Assembly (NCBI RefSeq): GCF_001591045.1
Contig: NZ_BCUA01000016.1
Span: forward strand, 1-61,027
Source of the DNA: Sphingopyxis granuli NBRC 100800
Lineage (GTDB): Bacteria > Pseudomonadota > Alphaproteobacteria > Sphingomonadales > Sphingomonadaceae
Reading direction: 5' to 3'
DNA length: 61,027 nucleotides
Position numbers and translations under genes: made by a program. Numbering within the stretch: the first letter of the stretch is position 1; every line of letters starts with the position of its first letter. The notes under the pieces were generated by a model, which did no database searches, was not told the DNA's origin, and saw only the letters and a program-made list of their open reading frames with translations. Of this stretch, positions 37,517-46,406 are shown piece by piece.

Positions 37517-38107
37517 TCACGTTAATGACGTCGCGCTGAAATCAAGCTGGCCGTTGAAGATGAAGGGTCGGCAAAGCGACAGAATCGTGCGTTTAAGTCG
37601 CCGCCGACGAGTGGCGAGCTCGCGCTCTGAAAGGCCAAGCAAGCGCATCAACTCTGCTCCGCGTAGTCCGTCGAGTGCAGCATCAAGCAGCGTGGCCTGA
37701 ACGGGATCACCGTCGGCAGCTTCAGCAAGGATGTATGCAACGGCCTGCTGGCGTAGCCTGCGTTCCATCTCCTCGTCCGGAGGAAGAAATGCGCGCCCCC
37801 AAAGATGGTCACACTGATCGTCCGGATCGGTAAAGCCGGCGAAGCCGTTGGCCGCAGCACGCGCCTGCGACCTTGCCGCAGTCGATGTGATACTGGACAC
37901 GCATGCCATCAACCGATCGGCAGGATTCTGCCCCCCGCTGCCGTATTTCAGAACCCGAACGATCGCTGCGTGAAAGGCGTCGTCAGCGTCTGCGCACCTC
38001 CGGGCGGCAAGGCGCTTCACAACGCGGCGCAGGCGTGGATCGCGATAGCACTGCTCAATTTCGGTTCGCCGCCGCTGATCGCCGGTCGTCGCGGATGGGC
38101 GCCCCAT
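37517..38107 (-). CDS. Sigma-factor-like regulator
   Basis: About 196 residues from the ATG at 38107; the frame stays open to 38221. The C-terminal part has a sigma70 region-4-like helix-turn-helix (LLDAALDGLRGAELMRLLGLSERELATRRRRLKRTI). The N-terminal part contains ADDAFHAAIVRVL, reminiscent of region 2 of ECF sigma factors but weak. It may regulate island genes. It lies 12 bases upstream of the AT-rich orphan gene. A DNA-binding regulator is reasonably supported; true sigma activity is not. Confidence 0.6.
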   Translation of the reverse strand: MGRPSATTGDQRRRTEIEQCYRDPRLRRVVKRLAARRCADADDAFHAAIVRVLKYGSGGQNPADRLMACVSSITSTAARSQARAAANGFAGFTDPDDQCDHLWGRAFLPPDEEMERRLRQQAVAYILAEAADGDPVQATLLDAALDGLRGAELMRLLGLSERELATRRRRLKRTILSLCRPFIFNGQLDFSATSLT

Positions 38108-38531
38108 ATCTGGTTGCGCCGCAATGACGGAATTCGGACATTCAGAACGGCAATTCGATGAATTTTTTGAACTGGGATTTGCTTTGCGCACGGCGAATAC
38201 CTCGCTGACGCGCGAGGCCACTAACCGTGGTGAGGTAAAAATCGCGAACGTGCATTCGTGACCTCGGACGCCGATCGGGCCGGCACAACGTGCAGGTCCG
38301 AGAGTTGGCGCGGGTCACAATAAAATTCACCGGCTTAGGCTGCTTGCCCTGCCACGTGTCCGCAGATTTGGCTGCGCTTAAGCCAGAACCGTTAAAATTT
38401 CGTAAACGGCATAGGTTGGTCGGAATATCCCAGAGGTAAATGTCCGCAGGGCTGTCCGAATTTCAAGCGACCGGCGCAAATGACGACTTGCATGACCGCA
38501 ATGGGCGGTCTCCACAGCAAGGAATGATCAG
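38108..38531. other. Intergenic region of the island, no gene supported
   Basis: A 424-base divergent region between the sigma-like gene and the 97-residue gene. Frames in it are short and arginine-rich with no family motif. It presumably holds promoters for both directions. No clear operator was found. Confidence 0.5.
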
Positions 38532-38825
38532 ATGCCCTACTCGGAAATGCCCGAAAACGTTCGCAATGCCTACGACCGAGTCTATTCCCTCGCCAACGAC
38601 TGGACCGGCGGCGCCAAGGTCTGCGAGGATTTTCTCTTCGCCTGGTATAATGTGAGGGCTTGGGGTGGGTGGGCGCCACAGTCGATTACCGAACTCGACC
38701 GAGAAAACGCCGCAGCGATCCTCATCTTGCTTTCCTCAATTCAGCATCGAACCTGGTATCCGGACCCCGCCGACATGGACAAACTGGCGGAACGTAAGGG
38801 ACGCGAACCGTTGTCGCGAGCTTAG
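38532..38825 (+). CDS. Small DUF7673-like protein
   Basis: A 97-residue acidic protein: MPENVRNAYDRVYSLANDWTGGAKVCEDFLFAWYN then WAPQSITELDRENAAAILILLSSI. The pattern resembles a small family often found near mobile-element genes (possibly DUF7673), of unknown function. AAGGA lies ten bases before the ATG. It converges on the exonuclease gene 30 bases away. Confidence 0.65.
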   Translation: MPYSEMPENVRNAYDRVYSLANDWTGGAKVCEDFLFAWYNVRAWGGWAPQSITELDRENAAAILILLSSIQHRTWYPDPADMDKLAERKGREPLSRA

Positions 38826-38854
38826 CCGACGACCGGCCGCGCCCCCTATTTCTC

Positions 38855-39619
38855 TTACGCCGCCAGCTTGTCTGTGTGCAAAATATCCAGCTCGAGCGCG
38901 CGGCAGGTGTCCGCGATTATCGCCAGCTTGGCCTCGGTCAAATTTCCATTGCGGCGCAGCCAGTCCAAAACGGCAAGTGCCGCGATGGTTGGGTCAAGGC
39001 AGGCTTGGCCCTGTGTGCGCTGCCAAGCTAGGGTGGCGATCGCCAGCAACGCGGTGTCGAGCTCGACATGAGCCCGCAAGTTTCTCCAGCTCTCTGCCGT
39101 CACCGGAGCCGACCCGGTAATCTTCCCTTTGAGGAGATCAACCGGGATGCCAATGCGCAGGCAGACCTCGGAAAGATGGTGCCACGTCTTGCCGCTGCCC
39201 TTCAAGGCGAGACCGAGATCAAGGTGCATTCGCTGTCCGCTGCGAAAAGCGCCGGGCTGCGGCGGAAGAAACTGGGACGGAAGCATCAGACCAGCTTCCA
39301 TCGCCGCGAGCGTAAGGATGGGCAGATCGTCGGCGACGCTGCCAAATCCGACCGCGATCCTGTCCGGCCGCGCGCGCAGGTGATCGAACAGGCCGCCCAC
39401 GATCGCTGGCTCGTCGCCGACGTCATATTCGGTCCAGCTCTTGATCGCCTCACACGCGATGTGGCCCTCGGCCGAAATTTCGACATCGAATGCGGCTGCC
39501 GCAATGATGCGCTTGGAACCGATCCGATGCGATCGCTGGCGCGGATCAATCGATTGATAGGCCTCGTGGAGTGTCTCATCCCACGTAGCTTCGGTATCGT
39601 AGAAGGTAAATTTCGTCAT
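38855..39619 (-). CDS. DnaQ/RNase H-fold 3'-5' exonuclease-like protein 1
   Basis: A 254-residue protein with the Exo I-type motif FYDTEAT (D8, E10). A middle segment SVADDLPILTLAAMEAG could be Exo II, and HVELDTALLAIATLAW near the end carries the Exo III aspartate. The layout resembles predicted PolB-like exonucleases. MTKFTF at 39619 is taken as the start. It is one of two exonuclease-like genes in this part of the island. Confidence 0.7.
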   Translation of the reverse strand: MTKFTFYDTEATWDETLHEAYQSIDPRQRSHRIGSKRIIAAAAFDVEISAEGHIACEAIKSWTEYDVGDEPAIVGGLFDHLRARPDRIAVGFGSVADDLPILTLAAMEAGLMLPSQFLPPQPGAFRSGQRMHLDLGLALKGSGKTWHHLSEVCLRIGIPVDLLKGKITGSAPVTAESWRNLRAHVELDTALLAIATLAWQRTQGQACLDPTIAALAVLDWLRRNGNLTEAKLAIIADTCRALELDILHTDKLAA

Positions 39620-39706
39620 TGTCAGATGCTCCAGATGCGCCAAGGGCCGCACTTTAGCGGCCCTTGGCGATGCTTGTGATTTGTGGCTGAGCGGAACGGG
39701 GTCTCG

Positions 39707-40216
39707 TTAAAACCTCCCCTTCCCCGCTTTCGACATTTCCGAACGAGCCTGTAGAACGACCCCATCGATTTCGGCTGCGGCAGCGCGAATAAGGTCCAGC
39801 GCAAGGGACATGCCGGCGTCCAGATCGTCAGTCGGCCGTAGGCATTTGCGCAGGCGCCCGTTCGGCTTCATCGCATAGGCGTTGTCGCCAGCTGCTTCGA
39901 CCAGGATGACAGGGCGCCCCTGCCCTGCAGTCCACGGGATCAGTCCCCTCGTCAATTCGACCGCCCCCGTCTTGGGCAGGAAGGCATCGGTCCGTAATGG
40001 CAGATAGCCGAAAGAGCGATCCCAGGTCAGATAGACCAAGGGCTTTGACACTTTGGCGGCAAAAAATGCCAAGCTGGCGATTTGCACTTCGTTCAACTCT
40101 TCCCCAGACGCGAAACAGGTCGATTTCTCGGCATTTTCAATGCCTGGAGGGCTCATAAGGCGTTTGAGCGCCGCAGCCCAACAGTGGAGACGGCGCAGAA
40201 ATTCTTCGGTGTCCAT
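39707..40216 (-). CDS. Unknown 169-residue island protein
   Basis: Not recognised. A soluble, mixed alpha/beta protein with VYLTWDRSFGYLPLRTDAFLP and QGRPVILVEAAGDNAYAMKPNGRLRKCLR. It lies between two DnaQ-fold exonuclease genes on the same strand, 87 bases after one and before the other, so it may share their transcript. Confidence 0.6.
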   Translation of the reverse strand: MDTEEFLRRLHCWAAALKRLMSPPGIENAEKSTCFASGEELNEVQIASLAFFAAKVSKPLVYLTWDRSFGYLPLRTDAFLPKTGAVELTRGLIPWTAGQGRPVILVEAAGDNAYAMKPNGRLRKCLRPTDDLDAGMSLALDLIRAAAAEIDGVVLQARSEMSKAGKGRF

Positions 40217-40303
40217 TCACAATTTCCTTCAACGATGGCGAGGCGCCAGAGCTTTTTTCCGATCCATTGCGGTGCTCAATCTTCCCGCTCTCCTGCTGCG
40301 TTT

Positions 40304-41182
40304 TCACCGAAACCGCGTGCGCGCGGTCATGACGGTCATCACGGGGTTGCGACATCCGATCTCGAATTCGAGCCACCGGCGTTCTTCGTCCACTTCATCT
40401 TCGCACACTGCGATCCACCAGGCTTTTCCGGCCGGATCCCAGCGGTAGCGGCGATCGCGCAGGCGGTCCTTGACCGCAAAGTCCGTGCCCTTCGCATCGA
40501 TACGAACCGTGTCGCACGCAGCCTTTTCCAGAAGCTCGCTCATCAGTGTTCGCCCGTTCGCATCGCGGTGCGCGAGGAGATGGCAGAGGCTGATCACGTC
40601 GGCGGCAGCACGGTGGCCGCTGTTGAAGCGGCCGATCTGCATCAGAAGATGGCCGAGTTTTGCTCCATCGAAGCCGTGATCCAGCCACCCGATCTGACGC
40701 ATCGAACAGGCCCATGCTTGACCCACAATTTCTGGCAGAAACCGCTCGACGATGGGAACATCGTAGGAAGCATTATGGGCGACCAGAAGATCGCACCCGC
40801 TCAAGAGCCGCGCCCATTTTTCCTGGTTCAGAATACGGCCGGCCACCATTTCATTGGTTATACCGGTCAATTTGGTGACTTCGGCGGGTATAGGGCCACC
40901 AGGATCGCGAAGTGATTGCAACGTTTTCTCGACGCCGATGAGTTCGCCCGCGGCGTCGACAAGCAGCACCGCAACAGCGATGTCGAGCAGCTCGGCGCTT
41001 CTGGCATTCGTCGATGTCGCCTCGGTGTCGACAATACCGATCCGACGCACACGCCCCCGCGTTGCCCGCTCCGATACCAGCCGGTCGATAGGGCCGACCC
41101 GGCGTAGCACACGGACATCCGGTTGCTGCGCACACAGCGAAAGCGCCGCCTCGAGCGAGGCGGTCCCGTTCTGATATTTCAT
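40304..41182 (-). CDS. DnaQ-like 3'-5' exonuclease 2
   Basis: A 292-residue DEDD-type exonuclease. Exo I: IVDTEATS (D52, E54). Exo II: LLVAHNASYDVPIVERFL. Exo III: GHRAAADVISLCHLL, with the general-base histidine and final aspartate. This is the layout of the DNA polymerase III epsilon family. GGAG precedes the ATG by eight bases. Role within the island is unknown; processing of transferred or invading DNA is possible. Confidence 0.85.
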   Translation of the reverse strand: MKYQNGTASLEAALSLCAQQPDVRVLRRVGPIDRLVSERATRGRVRRIGIVDTEATSTNARSAELLDIAVAVLLVDAAGELIGVEKTLQSLRDPGGPIPAEVTKLTGITNEMVAGRILNQEKWARLLSGCDLLVAHNASYDVPIVERFLPEIVGQAWACSMRQIGWLDHGFDGAKLGHLLMQIGRFNSGHRAAADVISLCHLLAHRDANGRTLMSELLEKAACDTVRIDAKGTDFAVKDRLRDRRYRWDPAGKAWWIAVCEDEVDEERRWLEFEIGCRNPVMTVMTARTRFR

Positions 41183-41299
41183 TAGTCATACTCCATTGGC
41201 CTGTGTGCCAGGCAGCTTTTCCTTGCTTCCACCTGGCCTACCAATGGCCGTTCAGGCCTGATGCTCTGCACATTGCGGGTCTGTGTGCTGCCGCGCTGG

Positions 41300-43207
41300 C
41301 TACATCTGCGGATGCGAAAATAGAAACGCCGCTCTGGCAGCGGCCATCACGGGGCGTGTGCGATCTGTCATGCTATCTTGGCGCAGCCGCTCGTCGGCAA
41401 GCGCGGATTGCGCAGCCGTGCGCGCGACCAGCGTCTCGACTTCTCGCTCGGCGCCTGTGAGCTCAGTCGACAATATTTTCCCGAGGGCAGATATTTCCGC
41501 CTCGCTATCCGCCCGAATGGCGGACAGCTTCGACATTGTGGGTTGAAGGTCGCGGAGGCACTCGGCCGCTTCCGCGCAGACTTCATTGGCGAACGCAACC
41601 TTGTCAGACCGAGCTGGCGTCGGCTTTTTCCGTTCAATCTCAGTCAAGATCCCCGAATAATAGGCTTCCGCTGCGTTGGGGCCGCTCACCAACATTTCCC
41701 GCAGGACGGCCGCGTCGGAACCAACCTGAAGCAGGCGTTCGATTTCTTCCAGCCTCCCTTGGCATGCGTCGAGCGTGTCGAGAACGGAGTCAACTTGAGC
41801 AGGAGGAAGCGTTTCGAGTCGCTTATCACGGCTCAGTCGATCATAGCGGCCCCTCAATTTGCGGACCCGCTCGGCAGCGGCCCGGCGTGCGCGCTTCTTA
41901 TAGTCCGCCCAGCTGTCCAATATTTGCTCGACGTCGCTGGCCGTAAAATAGCCTTTCTTATGGAGCGCCTGCCGGCCGGGACTGTAGCGCGTCTGGGCTT
42001 TCGGCAACCCGCGGGCGCGGTTCGTCTCATTAGTAAAGGAGATTTCCAGGCCCTCATCTTGCGATCGCCTATTTACGATGTCGCGCCAGCGGGCTTTCAG
42101 ATTCGGCACCCAATCTGCTGATGCGATTTCCTCGCTGCGTCCCAGCCGTTTGAGCGGCACCCATTCGTTGGTCCGATATTTGTTGCGCCGCCATTCCCGC
42201 TCGAAGCTCCAGCGACCGCCTTCCAGCTTTTCGGCCGGACCCGCATAATAGATCAGGTGAAAATGCCAGTTCTTTGCGGAATTCTTGGCTGTCGGCTCGT
42301 GGATCACCGCCTGCCATGGAATCTTCCGCCGCGAAAATTCTTCGCCGAAGTCATCAAGGCAGCTGCGCATGCCAGCCTCGGACATGGTGTGCGGAAATTG
42401 TCCGATGATGGAATAGCCCACACGGCCATTTTTTGGCCGTTCCAATTCGACCCGGTCGCGCAATTCTGCCGGAAAGCGCCTGTTGCCCTTCAGCCATCGC
42501 ACAATGATCCCGGCGTCATTGACCACCCGCTCCGCTGACCCTTGGTTTTTGAGGGCATCGGCGAGCGTCGCGCGCAGTTCTGTCGGCATCGACGGATCAT
42601 GGGCCGCCTTGGCCCAGGCCGCTTCGGCACCGGTCACGGATACGCGGACCTTATGCTCGCCGACAAAATGGGCGTTCTCGTTCGCGAGCGCCCAGAAGCG
42701 CACCCGCTCCTCGTTGGTATCCCCGTTGGTGCCGGCGATATAAACGACGCGTTCCGCCTCGGAACTCGTAGTTCCCTCAATATATTCGGCGGCGATCGTC
42801 GCGCGGACCTTGGCTTCAATGACGCCATCGGCGGCATTGAAAGCGAGGGTGTAGGCTCCGCGCGCTTCCGCGACGGAGACCGAGCCCTTTTTTGAGGCGA
42901 GGATCGTCTTGTGCTCGAAATGATGGGCACGAACGTTGCTCTGCGGTCTCGGCGCCCAACGGGGCTCGGACACGCGAACCATCCGCGGCACGCTGGCGGG
43001 AGCTCGCGACGATCTTGCGGGCGCTGTCGATGACTTGCCGCCGACCCGAGCAGGCGCCTTCTTCTGCGCAACAAGATAGCCACTAGTCCGGCGCGGACCG
43101 CCGATACCTTCTGTCCAACCGCCGCTGGCCATCTCCTCGATCTCGAGCAACCATTGCGCAGCATTCTCCAGATGTGTGCCCCGATATTTGGAGCGGCTCA
43201 CTGGCAT
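41300..43207 (-). CDS. MobA/MobL-like relaxase
   Basis: A 635-residue protein. The relaxase core is central, with the HUH-type NWHFHLIYY near residue 313. Downstream come WRDIVNRRSQDEGLEISFTN and RYSPGRQALH, matching the MobA/MobL layout. An N-terminal extension of about 300 residues and a long helical C-terminus (YKKRARRAAAERVRKLRGRYDRL) flank it. Relaxases nick oriT and lead the strand into a conjugation channel. The ATG at 43207 has GGGGAG seven bases upstream. Its neighbour is the integrase pair, so the island is mobilizable, not self-transmissible. Confidence 0.82.
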   Translation of the reverse strand: MPVSRSKYRGTHLENAAQWLLEIEEMASGGWTEGIGGPRRTSGYLVAQKKAPARVGGKSSTAPARSSRAPASVPRMVRVSEPRWAPRPQSNVRAHHFEHKTILASKKGSVSVAEARGAYTLAFNAADGVIEAKVRATIAAEYIEGTTSSEAERVVYIAGTNGDTNEERVRFWALANENAHFVGEHKVRVSVTGAEAAWAKAAHDPSMPTELRATLADALKNQGSAERVVNDAGIIVRWLKGNRRFPAELRDRVELERPKNGRVGYSIIGQFPHTMSEAGMRSCLDDFGEEFSRRKIPWQAVIHEPTAKNSAKNWHFHLIYYAGPAEKLEGGRWSFEREWRRNKYRTNEWVPLKRLGRSEEIASADWVPNLKARWRDIVNRRSQDEGLEISFTNETNRARGLPKAQTRYSPGRQALHKKGYFTASDVEQILDSWADYKKRARRAAAERVRKLRGRYDRLSRDKRLETLPPAQVDSVLDTLDACQGRLEEIERLLQVGSDAAVLREMLVSGPNAAEAYYSGILTEIERKKPTPARSDKVAFANEVCAEAAECLRDLQPTMSKLSAIRADSEAEISALGKILSTELTGAEREVETLVARTAAQSALADERLRQDSMTDRTRPVMAAARAAFLFSHPQM

Positions 43208-43342
43208 GGGACATCTCCCCATTCTGCGCGCACAATGTGGGCGACACGCCGTTCAGCGCTGCGCGCACCACAGGTTTTCATCTGCTGCGCAGAAGAAAAC
43301 AGGTATTGAACATTAAAATATTCAGACGCACCCGCTTCAGGA

Positions 43343-44335
43343 TTAGCCATGGGTGCCTCCCTTGACGAGACTATCCCAATCGAGCTGCCGAACCTCGATG
43401 GGTACCTTGCGCGCATATTGGAGAAACGCCTTGATGTGCGCAATTCTCGCGCGCTCGCCGCGGTGTGTCAGCGGATAGGCCTCGATATATTTGGCGAACT
43501 TCGACAACGAACTTGGCCGAAGCGATGCGAGGCTCTCGGCCGGCAAATCGGTCAGACCCAATGCGGTTACGAGGTGCCGTGCCGAAGTTCCCTGACGCGA
43601 TTGCTCGGCTCGGCTCAGCTGTCCCTTGCTTTGCAGCCATTCGATGATGAGATCTCCGCACGTCTTGCCAGCGATGACACCGGGTCCTTCGCCCGGCTCA
43701 GCGTTTCCGCCGCGCGGCTGATCCCGGATTTCAGCCGGCATTTCGAGCTCGTCGTGAGGGTTTGCGGACGGCATTGCTGCCCTGACAAAGGATGTTTCAC
43801 TGGAACCAGCTCGCTCGGGACGCACGCGACGATGCGACAACAGGGGCATATCCTCTACGTTATCGCTCTCAAATGGAGGCAGGACATGGCGACCTCCCAA
43901 CAAAAAGGCTTCGAGCGACAATGCGGTATGCGTGCGGCCGTCGTCATCGCCGTGAAAGATGGCATCCGCGGCTTGCGCCACGCCGAGCGCAATGCCCTGC
44001 ATCCAGCCAAACTGAACGCAGGATTGGAAGCCCAAAGCATCGAAGCGCTCGGTAACCTTGCGCTTGTGGTCCAGAAAGAACGACCGAGGTAACGCCGCGA
44101 GCGCAGCTACCGTCGGCGTTTCGCTTAGCGCAGAAAGCAGTCTAGCCGCTTGGCTGCCGAACGCGGAAGCATGGGCGTGGCAGATTGCTGCCCGGGCATA
44201 ATGCTTTATTTCCCGTTCCGGGTTCTGTGCCAGATCGTCCAGCACCAGCTGGCGACCATAGTGAATGGCGTCACGATATAAGGTGTTTTCGTCGTAATCG
44301 ATCGGTGGCAAGTTGGGATGGAAAACTTTCATCAT
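43343..44335 (-). CDS. Integrase-coupled protein with a core-binding-like C-terminus
   Basis: A 330-residue protein of unknown family. The N-terminal two thirds is helical. The last 100 residues (CGDLIIEWLQSKGQLSRAEQSRQGTSARHLVTALG to HIKAFLQYARK) resemble the SAM-like DNA-binding arm of tyrosine recombinases, but no catalytic domain follows. It is coupled to the integrase by an overlap at its start (ATG at 44335 or 44332 after GGAG). It may be a recombination accessory factor. Confidence 0.6.
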   Translation of the reverse strand: MMKVFHPNLPPIDYDENTLYRDAIHYGRQLVLDDLAQNPEREIKHYARAAICHAHASAFGSQAARLLSALSETPTVAALAALPRSFFLDHKRKVTERFDALGFQSCVQFGWMQGIALGVAQAADAIFHGDDDGRTHTALSLEAFLLGGRHVLPPFESDNVEDMPLLSHRRVRPERAGSSETSFVRAAMPSANPHDELEMPAEIRDQPRGGNAEPGEGPGVIAGKTCGDLIIEWLQSKGQLSRAEQSRQGTSARHLVTALGLTDLPAESLASLRPSSLSKFAKYIEAYPLTHRGERARIAHIKAFLQYARKVPIEVRQLDWDSLVKGGTHG

Positions 44336-46296
44336 CGGCTCCTCAGTTTGATGGGAAGAAGACGGGGCGTCTGTCGCGCGACACCCGCCGCGAAGTCAGG
44401 CAGGCGCAGGAGAGCGCTGAGCCGCTCCCCCAGCACTTCGTCGAGCCCGCCACTCGCCTCGAGATCCTGGTAGGTTTGCGCCGTGACCCCCTCGCGGGAA
44501 TGCCCCGCGATGTCCTTGACGATGTTCTGATTGATCGAGTCGCGGTCAAGCAGCGACAGCACCATGCTGCGCAGCGAATGGAAATCGGCCTCTTTGCCTG
44601 TGTTGCCAACCGGAATGGCCAGCCCGCGCCGCCGGAACCTATCGATGACTTTGTCCCACACCGTTGCACGATATTGATCCCCGCCGCGTTTGACGTCGTT
44701 GATCCAGAATTCCGGGAACAGCTCGATCGCCCCCTCAGCCTTGAGGCAATCGACATAATCCAGAAATCCGAGCGAGATCAGGCGCGGATGGATTGGGAGC
44801 ACGCGTTCGCGGGCCTCGCGCTTGAGAGTCCGCAGGTGATTTTCCTCGATAATCAGATGGGGTAGAACGCCTTCCCGGTAAACCACGTCTTTTGCCAGCA
44901 ACCCGCAGATTTCTCCTTGTGTCGCTGCGGTGTAGATCGCGATCAGGAAGACCCAGTAGGCGCCGTCTTGGTGTATATACCGTCCGGCTTTGAGGCGACG
45001 CTTTGCACCCCCATTTCCTACATATATCGGAGATGCCAACATCTCCTCGATATGCGCCGGCTGCCAGGGCGACTTTGCTTTCGTCTTTTGACGGACAGTT
45101 ACCTTCCGCGAAAATTTGAGCGGATTGATCTGGCCTTCGACCCACAGGCCTTCCGTGACCATGCGAGCGGCGAACGTCGAAAGGTAGGCTAGATCCTTGT
45201 TGAACGTAACCGCCTTGCGCGTGTTTGCGGCTGTCAGCGGCGGGAACTTCTTCTTCGCCACCTCATAAGGCTCGTGCCAAATTTTCTGCACGCGCACCGT
45301 CTTCGGCATCGCCTGCATTGCACGATCAAAAGCGGCAAGGTGTCGTTGGCCATAGTCATCGACGGGGAAGTCGCCGACAATCCAGCAAAATTGTTTGACC
45401 AACCGCAAAGCATCTTCGGCTGTGCTGCCTGGGCCGTCTTTCCAATGGCCCTGACTCACAATTCCGTCCACGACTTCGTCGATCACCTCGCTCAACAATG
45501 GCGTCGGCTTTTGAGGCGCTGGAGCGCCATGATCAGTATCGCGGACCGATTGGACTGACGGTTGCGATTCACCGGCCTCTTGCAGGTCCGATTTCGGCGG
45601 CATCGAACGCGCTCTTTCAATTTCGTCACGCGGAGCGTTCAACAGGAACTCGATCGGCGAAGACTGGCTCTGCACAAGGGGCGTATTGAATATCGCGGCC
45701 CGAAACTGGGCGTCGGCCCAGGCGGTGAGCATGGTGCGACGGTCATCATCGGCATAGCGCTTGTTGAAGGACAGCCCCAATTGCTCGCACTGCAACGACA
45801 GTTGCACGTCGGACAATGCATTGGTGCCGGCATTATGCCGCACCAGCAATTCAAGCTTGTGCATATGCCGCTCTGACCGCCCCTGTGCGCGCAGGCTTTC
45901 GCGCGTCGCATCGTCAAGAACGGCGGTGCCGTTATGCCGCGCGGCAAGGACATAATAGTCCCCGAACACACGCGCGGCTTCTTCGGCATCCGGATTTGGA
46001 CCGTGCAAATGCTCCTGGATTGCCAATCCAAGTTGCACATCGGTCGCCTTGCGAGCGATTTCGGCAAGCACGGATGCGGAGCGCGCGCCGCCGTTTAAGA
46101 TGATATCGTGTCTGATCATAGCCACAACCCTATCGAGGGCTGCGCAAGCCGCGGCAGCCCGAAAGCGGGCCTCGGACAATTCTTTCGTCCAAAGCGATAA
46201 GGTTATGGGATGAGGTTTATCGCTCAAGAAGCGGATTTTTCGCCGGAGCGCATAAATTCCGCTGCGCCGACGATAGGTGTAAGGAATGGCTCCCAT
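44332..46296 (-). CDS. Tyrosine recombinase (island integrase)
   Basis: A 654-residue integrase, long for the family. An N-terminal DNA-binding region is followed by a core-binding domain (about 270-370) and a catalytic domain (about 420-640). Visible catalytic residues: HSLR (about 572), GHS (about 598) and a YQDL tyrosine (about 609). The first arginine is replaced by Thr in YTAATQGEICGL. It ends 110 bases inside attR and probably drives integration at tRNA-Pro(CGG). It is coupled to the next gene by overlapping stop and start codons. Confidence 0.85.
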   Translation of the reverse strand: MGAIPYTYRRRSGIYALRRKIRFLSDKPHPITLSLWTKELSEARFRAAAACAALDRVVAMIRHDIILNGGARSASVLAEIARKATDVQLGLAIQEHLHGPNPDAEEAARVFGDYYVLAARHNGTAVLDDATRESLRAQGRSERHMHKLELLVRHNAGTNALSDVQLSLQCEQLGLSFNKRYADDDRRTMLTAWADAQFRAAIFNTPLVQSQSSPIEFLLNAPRDEIERARSMPPKSDLQEAGESQPSVQSVRDTDHGAPAPQKPTPLLSEVIDEVVDGIVSQGHWKDGPGSTAEDALRLVKQFCWIVGDFPVDDYGQRHLAAFDRAMQAMPKTVRVQKIWHEPYEVAKKKFPPLTAANTRKAVTFNKDLAYLSTFAARMVTEGLWVEGQINPLKFSRKVTVRQKTKAKSPWQPAHIEEMLASPIYVGNGGAKRRLKAGRYIHQDGAYWVFLIAIYTAATQGEICGLLAKDVVYREGVLPHLIIEENHLRTLKREARERVLPIHPRLISLGFLDYVDCLKAEGAIELFPEFWINDVKRGGDQYRATVWDKVIDRFRRRGLAIPVGNTGKEADFHSLRSMVLSLLDRDSINQNIVKDIAGHSREGVTAQTYQDLEASGGLDEVLGERLSALLRLPDFAAGVARQTPRLLPIKLRSR

Positions 46297-46389
46297 TTGA
46301 AAAAATCTTCTCGTGCGACTCGCCTGTGCGATACCCCCGTGGCATGCCTCGGCGAGGGCGCAGAAAGAATTTAGCTTTTACAGAGACTT

Positions 46390-46398
46390 ATCTCTAAA
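46390..46398. repeat. 9-bp terminal inverted repeat, right
   Basis: ATCTCTAAA is the exact reverse complement of 22849-22857. It also forms part of a small palindrome (agaga-ctta-tctct). It lies in the integrase upstream region, eight bases inside attR. Confidence 0.4.
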
Positions 46399-46406
46399 CT
46401 CGGCGG

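Noticed and set aside
38142..38330. A 62-codon minus-strand frame upstream of the sigma-like gene
   Set aside because: Arg/Ser-rich with no motif or ribosome site; treated as non-coding.
22989..46296. CRISPR array or Cas genes
   Set aside because: No regularly spaced direct repeats and no Cas motifs were seen in the island or elsewhere.
41300..46296. A recombinase-in-trio (RIT) element
   Set aside because: Only one of the three coupled genes is a tyrosine recombinase. One lacks a catalytic domain and the third is a relaxase.
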